Shown here one piece after another: positions 34,395-44,900 of a DNA stretch of 64,000 bases; positions within the stretch are counted from its first letter, which is position 1; each line of letters starts with the position of its first letter. A program made the translations under genes and the position numbers. Origin of the DNA: Pseudorhodobacter sp. MZDSW-24AT (lineage in GTDB: Bacteria; Pseudomonadota; Alphaproteobacteria; Rhodobacterales; Rhodobacteraceae); the NCBI RefSeq assembly GCF_002794355.1, contig NZ_PGOI01000007.1:496001-560000 (forward strand). Direction: 5' to 3'. The notes below the pieces were generated by a model. That model was not told the origin of the DNA. It saw nothing but the letters and a program-made list of their open reading frames with translations, and ran no database searches.

Positions 34395-35068
34395 GGCGGG
34401 TCGGCATCCTTGGCGGCATGGGGCCGGAAGCGACGATTCTGCTGATGCAGAGACTGTTGCGCGCGGTCCCCGCGCAGGACGACGCTGACCATATTCCGCT
34501 GATCGTTCATCAAAACCCGTCCGTGCCAAGCCGCATCGCCCGGCTGATCCAAGGCACGGGCGCAGACCCGGGCCCGGTTCTGGCGCAGATGGCCTGCGAC
34601 TTGCAGGCCGCTGGCGCCCAAGCACTGGCGATGCCCTGCAACACGGCGCATGCCTATGCGCCGCAGATTGTTGCGGCGACCTCCCTGCCCTTTCTGGACA
34701 TGCGCGCCGCCACGCTCAAAGCGCTGCCGAAAGGCCGGATCGGCATGCTGGCCTCTCCTGCGGTGCGGCTGACGGGTGTCTTCGCGGAAACGTTCCAAAC
34801 GGCTGGATTAGAGCCGGTTTGGTCAGAGGAAGAGGCATCCCTTCTCGCCTTGATCCGCAGCGTGAAAGCTGGCCAAACTGGCCGCGAGGAACACGAAACC
34901 TTTGCTCGGCTGGCGGCACGCTTGTCTTTGCACTGCGACCATCTCCTTGTCGCCTGCACAGAGCTTTCCTTGTTGACCGCTGCCCTTTCCGCGCCTTTCA
35001 CAGACAGCCTTGATTGCCTCGTGGGCGAAATCGTCGCCTATTCAAAGGGCGAAGACGGCGGCTCATGA
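34391..35068 (+). CDS. Aspartate/glutamate racemase-family protein
   Basis: The 225-residue product is a PLP-independent two-cysteine racemase of the Asp/Glu type. Both catalytic cysteines are present: Cys83 in AMPCNTAH and Cys189 in [10 protein letters not shown]. The N-terminal [13 protein letters not shown] is the family start. It is translationally coupled to cuyA through a four-base overlap. In that setting a racemase acting on cysteate, which is an aspartate analogue with a sulfonate group, is an attractive guess: it would feed D-cysteate into the L-specific lyase. Aspartate racemase is the default alternative. Its 3' end overlaps the LysR gene by six bases. Confidence 0.85.
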   Translation: MRRVGILGGMGPEATILLMQRLLRAVPAQDDADHIPLIVHQNPSVPSRIARLIQGTGADPGPVLAQMACDLQAAGAQALAMPCNTAHAYAPQIVAATSLPFLDMRAATLKALPKGRIGMLASPAVRLTGVFAETFQTAGLEPVWSEEEASLLALIRSVKAGQTGREEHETFARLAARLSLHCDHLLVACTELSLLTAALSAPFTDSLDCLVGEIVAYSKGEDGGS

Positions 35069-36040
35069 CTCGCTGATGACTTGGATCGCACCTGCCAGCG
35101 CTGGCGCGATGTTATCGAAGCGTGGCACCAGATGGCTGCGCACCAGCATTCTGCAATCCTGCGCGAGCGCGTCGGGCAACCGACCCAATTCCTCCATCCG
35201 GGAAATCAGATTCACACGGCGCACATCCCCCGCAAAGGGGAGCGGCAAGACCTCAAGCCTTGGCAGAACCCGCTCGGCATCCATCAGATTCAGGGGAGTC
35301 GTGATCGTCCATCCGTGTGTCTGCACGACCATTGCAAGGACAGAGCGCGTGGCTTCCAGCGCGAAGCGACGCTCGGGGTGCAGGCGAACGCGCGCCAAAA
35401 GCCTGCTTATACGTTGTCCGATGGGCAGGCTTTCTGAATACTGCACATAAGGCAGCCGCTCGAGCGCCGTGCGACAATCTCCCGTGATCGCCCCCTTGCC
35501 CGCGACAAGCACAAAAGGCTCTTGCAGGATGGGCAGCACCCGAAATCCAGATGTGTCCGGGGGCAACAGGGCTGACACGCCGATATCTGCTTCCCGCGCC
35601 AACAAACGCGCAATCACCTGATCTGATCGGCCCGAAAAGGCATGCACAAAGCATCGGGACATCCGCGCCTGCAAGGCAGAGACAAGCACCGGCGTCAGGG
35701 ATGCATCCAGATCATCGATGATGGCCAAATTCAGTTGGGGCAAACTTGCAAGGCTGATCTCTGCCAAATCCGCCTGCGCTTCGGAAAGCGCTGCCAAAAG
35801 CCGATGGGCATGCTTTCGCAACACCTGCCCTGCCGGAGTCAGGGTAACCGGCTTTGTCTTGCGGTCAAACAGACGCGCGCCAACCGCCGCTTCCAACGCC
35901 GTGATGTGCTGACTGACGCCAGAAGGGGAACCGCCGATGCGACTGGCCGCCCCGATCACTGAACCCGCTTCCTCCAAGGCCACAAAGACACGCAATCCGC
36001 GCAGCGTGAGTTCGGCAGCGGGTTTGCCTTCGCCTGCCAT
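35063..36040 (-). CDS. LysR-family transcriptional regulator
   Basis: The 325-residue product has the LysR winged helix (LRVFVALEEAGSVIGAASRIGGSPSGVSQHITALE in parts: ALEEAGSVIGAASRIG, SGVSQHITALE) and a two-lobed effector domain. ATG 36040 gives a short leader before the helix. It is transcribed toward the cuyA/racemase genes and shares one base with the proline iminopeptidase stop. It may regulate either the sulfonate genes or be co-transcribed with the peptidase. No clear operator was identified. Confidence 0.88.
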   Translation of the reverse strand: MAGEGKPAAELTLRGLRVFVALEEAGSVIGAASRIGGSPSGVSQHITALEAAVGARLFDRKTKPVTLTPAGQVLRKHAHRLLAALSEAQADLAEISLASLPQLNLAIIDDLDASLTPVLVSALQARMSRCFVHAFSGRSDQVIARLLAREADIGVSALLPPDTSGFRVLPILQEPFVLVAGKGAITGDCRTALERLPYVQYSESLPIGQRISRLLARVRLHPERRFALEATRSVLAMVVQTHGWTITTPLNLMDAERVLPRLEVLPLPFAGDVRRVNLISRMEELGRLPDALAQDCRMLVRSHLVPRFDNIAPALAGAIQVISES

Positions 36041-37011
36041 CAGGGACGCAAACTGTCCATCACCCGCACGAGTCCGGCAGAGATTCCCGGCTCTGACAGC
36101 GCATGCCCGGCCAGAGGCACCATGGTCAGGTGGCACCGATCCCAGCCTTCAGCCAATCTCCACGCCGAAATCGGCGGGCAAATCATATCATAGCGGCCCT
36201 GAATGATATGTGCCGGGAGATGCGTGATGCGGTGCTTTTCGCGAAGGATCCAACCATCCTCTTCCAGAAATCCCCCGCTGTGAAAGTAATGGTTTTCAAG
36301 CCGAGAAAACGCCCGCGCATATTCGCCGGGACTTTCGCCGACCGGACCATCGTGATGCACCGAAGCGAGGGCATTTTCCCAGTTCGCCCAGATGCGCGCG
36401 AAGCGGGTTTCTTCCATCATGTTCCCCGAAAACAGCCGCCGGTGATAGGCCGCAATCAGGTTCTTGCGCTCATCTGGGGGGATGGGGGTCACGAAACGCG
36501 CCCAGAGTTCGGGAAAGAAAGCCCCCGCACCCCCCCCATAAAACCAGTCCAGTTCCGCCTGCGTCATCAGGAACACGCCGCGCAACACAAGATGCACCAC
36601 ACGAGAAGGATGGGTGATGGCATAGATCAGCGCCAAGGTGGCGCCCCAGCTCCCTCCGAAAAGGATAAAACGATCAATTCCAAGGGTGCTGCGGATGCGC
36701 TCGATGTCGCGCAAAAGATGCCACGTGGTGTTGTCCAGAACGCTGGCATGGGGACGCGACCGGCCACATCCGCGCTGATCAAACAGAACCACCCGATACA
36801 CGGACGGATCGAAATACCGTCGCATCGCGGGCGAGCAGCCCCCCCCCGGCCCCCCGTGCAAGACAAGCACCGGGATGCCATCGGGTCGGCCACACTGTTC
36901 GACATAGATCTTGTGACCGTCGCCCATGTCGATCACGCGCTGGTCGAACGGGTCGACCGGCGGGTAAAGATATTCAACTGCGCGCTTTTGGCCTGATCTC
37001 TGATCCATCAT
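36040..37011 (-). CDS. pip: Proline iminopeptidase
   Basis: The 323-residue alpha/beta hydrolase removes N-terminal proline from peptides. It has the oxyanion-hole segment LHGGPGGGCSP near residues 51-61, the nucleophile Ser121 in GGSWGAT, and a late His in LAGHALSEPG. The first residues EYLYPPVDPFD are characteristic of bacterial proline iminopeptidases. Two adjacent start codons (37011, 37008) are possible. It overlaps the LysR start by one base and is divergent from ubiG with 57 bases between. Confidence 0.93.
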   Translation of the reverse strand: MMDQRSGQKRAVEYLYPPVDPFDQRVIDMGDGHKIYVEQCGRPDGIPVLVLHGGPGGGCSPAMRRYFDPSVYRVVLFDQRGCGRSRPHASVLDNTTWHLLRDIERIRSTLGIDRFILFGGSWGATLALIYAITHPSRVVHLVLRGVFLMTQAELDWFYGGGAGAFFPELWARFVTPIPPDERKNLIAAYHRRLFSGNMMEETRFARIWANWENALASVHHDGPVGESPGEYARAFSRLENHYFHSGGFLEEDGWILREKHRITHLPAHIIQGRYDMICPPISAWRLAEGWDRCHLTMVPLAGHALSEPGISAGLVRVMDSLRP

Positions 37012-37068
37012 CGCTCTATATAACGCCGAAGCGGCCTGCGTCCAAAGGCCAATCGAAAGGGAAACGTG

Positions 37069-37809
37069 ATGGAAAGTCAAACAACCGTCGATCCGGCAGA
37101 AGTGGCAAAGTTCGAGGCAATGGCCGCCGAATGGTGGGACCCGAACGGAAAGTTCAAACCTTTGCACATGCTGAACCCCTGCCGCTTGGACTATATCACC
37201 GGCCAGATCGCCGCCGAGTTTGACAGGGATCCGTCAAACCCCCTGCCGTTCAAGGGGTTGCGGGTGCTGGACATTGGCTGCGGCGGCGGGCTCTTGTCAG
37301 AGCCGATGGCGCGCTTGGGGGCCGATGTGGTGGGCGCAGACGCGGCAGCCCGCAACATTCCAGTGGCGCAGGTCCACGCAGCCCAGCAAGGGTTGCAGAT
37401 CGACTATCGGCACACCACCGCAGAAGCCATGGCAGCCGCAGGCGAACAATTCGATGTGGTGCTCAACATGGAAGTGGTCGAGCATGTCTCGGACCCGCTG
37501 GCCTATCTGACCGCCTGCCAGCAGCTTCTGAAACCCGGCGGGCTGATGATTTGCTCTACCCTCAACCGGAATGCCAAATCTTTCGTGATGGCCATCGTCG
37601 GAGCAGAGCATGTCATGCGTTGGTTGCCCAAGGGGACGCATGACTGGAAAAAGTTCATAACCCCGGATGAACTGCAAGATCTGATCCGCAGGGCAGGACT
37701 GGAGCCGGTGGATCGCAAGGGCATGGTCTTCAATCCCGTGTCTTGGTCATGGCGCCTGTCCCCCCGCGATCTCAGCGTGAATTATGTGACGGCGAGCGTG
37801 AAGCGCTAA
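37069..37809 (+). CDS. ubiG: Ubiquinone O-methyltransferase UbiG
   Basis: UbiG carries out the two O-methylations in ubiquinone biosynthesis at the membrane. The 246-residue product starts with the family sequence [21 protein letters not shown], has the SAM-binding motif [13 protein letters not shown] at about residues 68-80, and the post-motif [15 protein letters not shown] precedes ATG 37069; the codon before, GTG 37066, is also possible. Length and motifs are normal. It stands alone between the divergent pip gene and the secretion genes. Confidence 0.95.
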   Translation: MESQTTVDPAEVAKFEAMAAEWWDPNGKFKPLHMLNPCRLDYITGQIAAEFDRDPSNPLPFKGLRVLDIGCGGGLLSEPMARLGADVVGADAAARNIPVAQVHAAQQGLQIDYRHTTAEAMAAAGEQFDVVLNMEVVEHVSDPLAYLTACQQLLKPGGLMICSTLNRNAKSFVMAIVGAEHVMRWLPKGTHDWKKFITPDELQDLIRRAGLEPVDRKGMVFNPVSWSWRLSPRDLSVNYVTASVKR

Positions 37810-37912
37810 ACGTGCCGCGCAATCCTGTGGATGCGTTGGCGGGATGTTAACACTCTGAGGGCATGAAAGATCTTGGGTTGGGGGCCGATCCCTTTCACAG
37901 GATTTGATCTTG

Positions 37913-39664
37913 ATGCCGTCTTTGTCGGCCAGCGCCAGCCAAAGCACCCTAGCGGGCAGCGAGCTTGATGCCGCGCTGCGCGAAAACCGCAGCCTGTTCG
38001 CTATGGCGGCGATTTTCAGCATCGTCGTCAACCTGCTGATGCTGACCGGCCCGATCTACATGCTGCAAGTGTATGATCGGGTGCTTGGCAGCAGATCAGA
38101 GCCAACCTTGCTCGCACTCTCGGTCTTGGCCCTGTTTCTCTACCTCGCGATGGGGGTGCTGGATCACGTCCGCGCCCGGTTGCTCGCACGCATCGGCATG
38201 AGGGTTCAGGCACGACTGGAACATCGTGTCTTCACAGCGGCCTTGGGGCGCGCCACGGCAAGACCAGACGATGCCTTGGCTGCATCGGCGCAGCACGACC
38301 TTGAGGCGATACAGCGGTATTGGACATCCCCCATGTCATCCGCGCTCCTTGATCTTCCTTGGACCCCTCTCTTCCTCCTCCTGCTTTTTGCATTTCACCA
38401 CGTCCTTGGATGGTTTGCCCTGTTGGGGGCGGGCAGCCTTGTCTTCATGGCGGTCGTCAGCCAACGCCTTGGCAAAGACCCAAGCTTGCGGGCCAATCGT
38501 GCGGCTCTTTCGGCTGAGATCATGGCAGATCGCCTGAAAACACATGCCGAGGTCTTGCTGGCGCTGGGCATGACCCGCTCTGTCTATGTCCGATGGTCAG
38601 AGGCACGAACGCAGGCCATGCGCGCCATGTTGCAGGTCTCTGATCTCGCAGGGTCTTTTGTCAGCGCCACGCGCGCGCTGCGCCTGCTGCTTCAATCGGC
38701 CATCTTGGGTCTGGGTGCATGGCTGGTCCTGAAGGAAGAGTTGACGTCGGCTGTGATGATTGCAGCATCCATCGTGATGGGTCGTGCCATGGCGCCGATC
38801 GAGCAGGTGGTGGGTCTTTGGCCCGTGCTGACACGCGCCCGAGAGGGGCGCCGTCAACTGGTGCACCTGCTGGCCGCATCACCACCAAAAGCGCTCCGGA
38901 CAGAACTGCCACGCCCCCATGCCAAACTGCGGGCAGAGGGGATTTCGCTGATGGTGGACGGCCGCAAAAACCCTGTCTTGCGCGGCATCAGCTTTCAGTT
39001 GGACCCGGGACAAGCCCTTGGGATCATCGGGCCGTCAGGGGCAGGAAAATCAACGCTAGGACGCGTGATCATCGGGGCAATTCAGCCGACACAAGGAAGA
39101 ATCCAGCTCGATGGGGCGGATCTGGACCACTACGATCCGGACGTGCTCGGCAGTTTTTTGGGCTATCTTCCCCAGACTGCAACCTTGTTCGCCGGCACGA
39201 TTGCAGAAAACATCGCGCGGCTGGCACCTGCACCAGATCCACAAGAGGTGGTGGCTGCAGCGAAAGCGGCCAATGCCCATGAGATGATCCTGAACTTGGC
39301 AAAGGGCTATGATACGCAGATCAGCGGGTCAGGTGCCCCGCTGTCCGGTGGTCAGATCCAGCGCGTCGGCCTTGCCAGAGCCTTGTATAAGAACCCGCTT
39401 TTGCTTGTGCTGGACGAGCCGAATTCTAACTTGGACAATGAAGGCTCCATCGCCCTGAATGCTGCGATCCGTCAGATCAAGGCAGCCGGGGGTGCAGCCA
39501 TTGTGATCGCGCATCGTCCCGCCGCCCTACAGGAATGCGACCAGCTTCTCTTTCTGGAAGAAGGCCATCGCCGCGCCTACGGGCCACGGGATGACGTTCT
39601 GCGAGAGATGGTGAAAAACCATACGGAATTGATCCCCAGCAAAGCGGCGCGCGGCGGGCCATGA
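37913..39664 (+). CDS. Type I secretion ABC transporter (PrtD-like)
   Basis: This inner-membrane ABC exporter would form a type I secretion system with an adaptor and TolC. The 583-residue product has a membrane domain with about six segments in the first 300 residues, then an ATPase with Walker A GPSGAGKSTLGR near 373-384, signature LSGGQIQRV, and Walker B LLLVLDEPNSNLD. There is no peptidase C39 domain at the N-terminus, so it fits the PrtD/AprD class that exports RTX-type proteins without leader cleavage. It overlaps the adaptor gene by four bases. No TolC or RTX substrate is nearby. Confidence 0.88.
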   Translation: MPSLSASASQSTLAGSELDAALRENRSLFAMAAIFSIVVNLLMLTGPIYMLQVYDRVLGSRSEPTLLALSVLALFLYLAMGVLDHVRARLLARIGMRVQARLEHRVFTAALGRATARPDDALAASAQHDLEAIQRYWTSPMSSALLDLPWTPLFLLLLFAFHHVLGWFALLGAGSLVFMAVVSQRLGKDPSLRANRAALSAEIMADRLKTHAEVLLALGMTRSVYVRWSEARTQAMRAMLQVSDLAGSFVSATRALRLLLQSAILGLGAWLVLKEELTSAVMIAASIVMGRAMAPIEQVVGLWPVLTRAREGRRQLVHLLAASPPKALRTELPRPHAKLRAEGISLMVDGRKNPVLRGISFQLDPGQALGIIGPSGAGKSTLGRVIIGAIQPTQGRIQLDGADLDHYDPDVLGSFLGYLPQTATLFAGTIAENIARLAPAPDPQEVVAAAKAANAHEMILNLAKGYDTQISGSGAPLSGGQIQRVGLARALYKNPLLLVLDEPNSNLDNEGSIALNAAIRQIKAAGGAAIVIAHRPAALQECDQLLFLEEGHRRAYGPRDDVLREMVKNHTELIPSKAARGGP

Positions 39665-40968
39665 CACCCTCTGGCACGCCGTCTTGGCTGGAAATCCGCC
39701 CGCATCTGTGGATTGGCCTGTCAACGCTTCTGGTTCTGTTCGGCGGTTTCGGGCTCTGGTCGGTGACGGCCACACTTTCAGGGGCCGTGATCGCGCCCGG
39801 CCGCGTTGAGGTTGCCGGCAACAGGCAGCCTTTGCAGCACCCTGAGGGTGGGCTCGTGGCCGAGGTTTTCGTGACGGAAGGTGCCACTGTCAAAGCCGGA
39901 GATCGAGTGTTGCGTCTCAACGGCACGCAGGCCCTGTCCGAACTTCGCGTGCTCCAAAGCCAATTGTTCGAATTGCGCGTCCGACGGAGCCGATTTCAGG
40001 CTGAGCGGGATGAAAGGGCAGAAATGGCCATTCCGCCCCCGCTTCTCCGGCAATCCACACAAGACCCAACGGCGGCCGATCAGCTTTCGGAGCAGATACG
40101 TCTGTTTCTATTCCGGCGTGACGCCTTGATGCGGGGGATCACAAGACTGGGCACGCGCATAGCGCAAAGCCAAGCGCATCTTGACGCGATGGAAGCACAA
40201 ACCGCCTCTGTCGCCAAACAGTTGACGCTCATCCACAGGGAACTTGCCGATCAAGAAGCACTGCTGGCAAAAGGTTTGGCGCGGGCGTCCTCCGTGCAGG
40301 CGCTGCGGCGCGAGGCGGCGCGTCTGGCCGGTATGCGCGAGGAATTGGCCGCCAACCGCGTTCTGGCGGAAAAGCGCATGGAAGAGATCGGGTTGGAAAT
40401 GGAAGATCTGCGGGCGCAAAGGCGCGCAGACGCCACCCTTGCGCTGCAAGAGGACGCCGCGACAGAACGGGAACTCGTCCAGCGCGAAGGCGTCCTGTTG
40501 GACCGGATAGCGCAGCTCGACCTCCGCGCGCCGGTAACGGGCAGAATCTTGGGTCTTACCATCACCACCCCGCCCGCAGTGTTGCGCCCGGTTGACCCTT
40601 TTGCTTTCATCGTTCCAACAGACCGGGCCCTCGTCATTGCGGCTGAGATTCCGCCCCTCCACATTGATGAGGTTTTCCCAGGTCAGTCCGTCCGGCTGGT
40701 CTTCCCGGCCCTCCCTGCGCAAATGATGCCAGAAATGCTGGGCCGCATCACCGTGCTCTCCGCCGATCTGGTTGTAGAGCCAAGATCAGGTCGGCCTTAT
40801 TACCGCGCCGAAATTTCTATCGACGCGCATGCAATTGCGTCCATGGGGCAAAGATTGACCCCTGGGATGCCGGTTGAGGCTTTTATCCAAACCGGCGCGC
40901 GCACCCCCTTTGCGTATCTGACACAGCCTCTCACGAAATACCTCTCGCATGCCTTTCGTGAGAGGTGA
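39661..40968 (+). CDS. Type I secretion membrane-fusion protein (HlyD/PrtE-like)
   Basis: This periplasmic adaptor links the inner-membrane exporter to an outer-membrane TolC channel. The 435-residue product has one N-terminal membrane helix near residues 15-38, a lipoyl-like half (GGLVAEVFVTEGATVKAGD), a long coiled-coil hairpin, and the second half LRAPVTGRILGL. It is translationally coupled to the ABC gene through ATGA. Its last codons form a perfect 12-base inverted repeat that may end transcription. The pair looks complete and unbroken. Confidence 0.9.
   Translation: MTPSGTPSWLEIRPHLWIGLSTLLVLFGGFGLWSVTATLSGAVIAPGRVEVAGNRQPLQHPEGGLVAEVFVTEGATVKAGDRVLRLNGTQALSELRVLQSQLFELRVRRSRFQAERDERAEMAIPPPLLRQSTQDPTAADQLSEQIRLFLFRRDALMRGITRLGTRIAQSQAHLDAMEAQTASVAKQLTLIHRELADQEALLAKGLARASSVQALRREAARLAGMREELAANRVLAEKRMEEIGLEMEDLRAQRRADATLALQEDAATERELVQREGVLLDRIAQLDLRAPVTGRILGLTITTPPAVLRPVDPFAFIVPTDRALVIAAEIPPLHIDEVFPGQSVRLVFPALPAQMMPEMLGRITVLSADLVVEPRSGRPYYRAEISIDAHAIASMGQRLTPGMPVEAFIQTGARTPFAYLTQPLTKYLSHAFRER
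40927..40965. terminator. Inverted repeat at the end of the adaptor gene
   Basis: CCTCTCACGAAA at 40927-40938 pairs perfectly with TTTCGTGAGAGG at 40954-40965, with a 15-base loop. The repeat lies inside the last codons of the adaptor gene and just before the end of the convergent purU gene, so it probably acts as a bidirectional terminator. It lacks a T-run. Confidence 0.55.
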
Positions 40969-40971
40969 CGG

Positions 40972-41856
40972 TCACCCCATCCGTTCTGAGGCATAAGATC
41001 CGGGGGATGCAGGGAAAACCACGGTCTTTGTGCCATTGATGAACACGCGCCCATGCACATGGGCATGGATTGCCCGTGACAGCACCTGAGACTCTACATC
41101 ACGCCCCAAGGAGACATAATCTTCATTCGACTGCGCATGTGTCACACGAATGGTGTCTTGCTCGATGATAGGGCCTTCATCGAGATCCGCGGTCACATAA
41201 TGCGAGGTCGCGCCGATCAGCTTGACGCCTTTTTCAAAAGCCTGCTTGTAAGGATTGGCCCCCTTGAAGCTGGGCAGGAAAGAATGGTGGATGTTGATGA
41301 TCCGGCCAGACATCTCGCGGCACATCTCATCTGACAGCACCTGCATGTAACGTGCCAGAACGATCAGCTCGGCACCGGTTTCCTGAACAATGCGCATCTG
41401 TTCAGCCTCGGCCTGGGCCTTGTTCTGGGGTGTGACCTTGATGCAGTAGTAAGGAATATCCTGGTTCACCACGACCTTCTGATAATCCATATGGTTGGAA
41501 ATCACCGCCGCAATCTCGATCGGCAAGGCACCGATCCGCGAGCGATAGAGCAGATCGTTCAAGCAATGGCCAAAGCGGCTCACCATGATGATGACCCGCC
41601 GCTTCACCTGCTCATCAAAAAACTCTGCCTGCATGCCAAACTTGGCTGAGATCGGGGCAAAACCAGCCCGCAGATCCTCCAACCCCTTGTCACCCTCAGA
41701 CCGGAAGCTGACGCGCATGAAAAAGTTGCCCGTCCCAGTGTCGTCAAATTGCGAACTGTCGGTGATGTTGCAGGATTGATCAGCCAGAAAGGCCGAGATG
41801 GCCGCCACGATCCCACGAGTCGAGGGGCATTGGACGCGAAGCGCAAAGCTTTTCAT
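40972..41856 (-). CDS. purU: Formyltetrahydrofolate deformylase PurU
   Basis: PurU hydrolyses 10-formyl-THF to formate and THF, balancing one-carbon pools and supplying formate. The 294-residue product has an N-terminal ACT-like domain (FALRVQCPSTRGIVAAISAFLA) and a formyltransferase-fold hydrolase domain. The catalytic set is visible as IINIHHSFLPSFKG with His near residue 190 and ADLDEGPIIEQD near 230. It has the normal length. In marine Rhodobacterales PurU often accompanies methylated-compound use. Its 3' end meets the adaptor gene. Confidence 0.94.
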   Translation of the reverse strand: MKSFALRVQCPSTRGIVAAISAFLADQSCNITDSSQFDDTGTGNFFMRVSFRSEGDKGLEDLRAGFAPISAKFGMQAEFFDEQVKRRVIIMVSRFGHCLNDLLYRSRIGALPIEIAAVISNHMDYQKVVVNQDIPYYCIKVTPQNKAQAEAEQMRIVQETGAELIVLARYMQVLSDEMCREMSGRIINIHHSFLPSFKGANPYKQAFEKGVKLIGATSHYVTADLDEGPIIEQDTIRVTHAQSNEDYVSLGRDVESQVLSRAIHAHVHGRVFINGTKTVVFPASPGSYASERMG

Positions 41857-41983
41857 GAGAGGTTCTTTCAGAGACAGCGGGGCAAAGGGCTATAAGCCGG
41901 ATCTTAATCAGGCGCCCTTACACCCGAATGATCGGCTGCGAACAAGCATGTTCTATTCGCGTCTTTCACGCGCAGGCGGCCGA

Positions 41984-44900
41984 TCACTCGGCCGCCGCCA
42001 AAGGTGGCACAGCGCGCGGGCCAGACATGGCGTCCAACCGGTCACGCAAGGCCCGCTGTTCGGCATCAAGAAGCGCAATACGCTCAGCCAGAACTTCAGC
42101 AGGTGGTGCTTCGGGGTCTTCTTCCTTGGGCCCCACCAAACCGCTGAAAAGGCGCGCCAAAAGCCGTCCCAGATCATCCATGATCAGGTAGAAGGCGGGA
42201 ACCACCACCAAAGACAAGATGGTAGACACAATGATGCCGCCGATCACAGCCGTGGCCATCGGCGCCCGGAACGAACCGCCCTCACCCACGCCCAAAGCCG
42301 AAGGAAGCATGCCAGCCGACATCGCGATGGATGTCATGACAATCGGGCGGGCGCGTTTGTGCCCCGCCTCCATCACGGCAGCAAACCGTTCCATTCCCTG
42401 CGCGCGCATCTCGATGGCGAAATCGATCAAAAGGATCGCGTTCTTGGTGACAATGCCCATCAGCATCAGAATCCCGATCAGCACCGGCATCGACACGGCC
42501 GAATTCGTGACGATCAATGCGGCAGCGACGCCACCGATGGCCAAGGGAAGCGAGAACAGGATCGTGAAGGGTTGGATCACGGATTTGAACAGAAGGATCA
42601 GAACGGTAAGCACCAGCATAAGGCCAAGCAGCATGGCATTGCCGAAGCTGGCGACCATTTCGTTCTGAACCTCGGCATCTCCGGCCTCAACCACACGGAC
42701 CGTGGGCGGCAGTTCGACCGTCGCCACAATTTCCTTGAAGCGGGCGGTCGCGCTGCCCAGTGCAACCCCGACGGGCAGGTTGGCGCCAATAGTGGCCCGC
42801 CGCTCCCGGTTCAACCGGTTCACGGTCGACGGGCCTTCCGAGATCGCCACATCCGCAACGGCGGCCAAGGGGACCACCACACCTGTGGCAGTGGTCAGCT
42901 TCATCGAAGAGATACGGGCAAGATCTTCGCGGGCCGCGTTGTTCAACCTTACCCGCACAGGCACGAGGCGATTGTCGATCGAGAGCTTGGCCAGCGCCGC
43001 ATCCACATCGCCGATCGTCGCCACCCGCACCGTCTCGGCAATCTGGGCCGTCGTAATCCCCAGCCGCGCGGCTTCATCCATGCGCGGCGTGATCTGGATT
43101 TCGGGCCGGGGCAAAGCGCCTTCAGAGGCCACATTGGCCAGCAAAGGGTCGCCCGACAGCGCCGCTTCCAGCCGACTGACGGCAAGGTTCAGATCGGCCT
43201 CGTTCGACGACAGGATCGAGAACGAAATGTCACGCTGCCCGCGATCATTCAGCTTGAAGGCGCGCATATCGGGCACCGCGGCCAAGCGCTCGAACACCTG
43301 TTCTTCGATAACGCTTTGGGGCACAGTCCGGCCCGTGTTTTCGACTTCAGGGAGAAAACCGCCGATCACGGGAATCGCCCGCGCGAGTTCCGACAGCTTC
43401 AGCAGCAGCGAATGATCCAGTCGCGTCAAAAGGATGGTGACAGAGGCACGCCTGATATCCTGTTCGCCGGTGGGGGAGGCCCCGCCCAAGATGAACACAT
43501 TGTCGATCCATTCCACATCGGAAATGGCCGCATGAATGGCTTGGGTTGTGCGCTCGGTTTCCTGCAAGGTGGTGCCGGGTGGCAATTCTACCGAAACGGC
43601 GATCCGGCTGACATCCTCGGGCGGCAGAAACGACCCCGGGATCTGGATCATGTAGTAAACCGATACGGCAAGAACCCCAATCGCCGACATCAGCGTCATA
43701 TACCGGAAGCGCAGCGATGTGCGGATCAAACGCAGATAACCGGTCATGATCCAGCCATCCTTGTGGCTCTCCTCATGGCCATCTTTGTCCCGCATCAGAT
43801 AGGCGGCCATCATCGGTGTGATCAGGCGCGCCACGATCAGCGAGAAGATCACCGCGATCGCCACGGTCATCCCGAACTGTCTGAAGTATTGCCCCGGGAT
43901 ACCCGGCATAAAGGACACCGGCACAAAGACCGCAACGATGGTAAAGGTGGTGGCAATCACGGCCAGACCAATCTCGTCTGCGGCTTCGATCGCGGCGCGG
44001 AAGGGTGTTTTGCCCATCCGGATGTGGCGGGCGATGTTTTCGATCTCGACGATGGCATCATCGACAAGGATGCCCGTGGCAAGGGTAAGCGCCAAGAACG
44101 ACACAAGGTTGAGCGAGAAGCCCAGCAGGTCCATCAGAAAAAAGGTTGGGACCGCAGACAATGGCAGGGCCACCGCCGCAATGATGGTGGCGCGCCAGTT
44201 CTTCAAGAAGGCCAGCACGACAAGAACCGCCAGAATGGCACCTTCTATAAGCGTGTGCAGAGCCGATTCATAGTTTCCGTAGGTGTAGAAAACCGTTTCA
44301 TCCACCAATTGGATGTCCACATCGGGATGCGCGGCGCGGATCACATCCAGCTGCGCATTCACGGTTTCCGCCACCGACACCTCGGAGGCACCGCTCGCCC
44401 GATAGACTGCAAAGCTGACAACCCTGTCGCCATTCAGGCTCGAAAAGCTGCGCAACTCTTCATAGCTGTCGATTACCTCACCCAGATCAGACAGACGCAC
44501 CTTGCGCCCCGAAGGCAGGGAGATTGTCGTCTCGGCCAAGCGGGCAACGGTGGCCGCATCGCCCAAGGTGCGAATGGCCTGTTCGCCAGCGCCCAATTCC
44601 GACCGCCCTGATCCAAGGTTGGCGTTCGTCGCGCGCAGCTGTTGATTGACCGCCGAAGCGCTGATGCCGAAACTGTCCAGACGCACCGGATCAAGCTCGA
44701 TACGGATTTCACGATCCGCACCGCCAAAGCGCGTGACGCGGCCGATCCCCGGACGCCCCTGCAACCCGGGTGTCACGACATCATCGACGAACCATGACAG
44801 TTCCTCCAACGTCTTGTCGGGCGCCATGACCGCAAAGGTCATGATGGCCTGACCTTCAACGTCGATCCGGCTGACAATGGGGGCTTCGATCGAGGCCGGC

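Noticed and set aside
41798-44611. A very long plus-strand open frame antisense to the RND pump
   Set aside because: Its composition is dominated by His, Arg, Gln and Gly, as seen when a high-GC gene is read in the wrong frame. The RND protein on the other strand is unmistakable.
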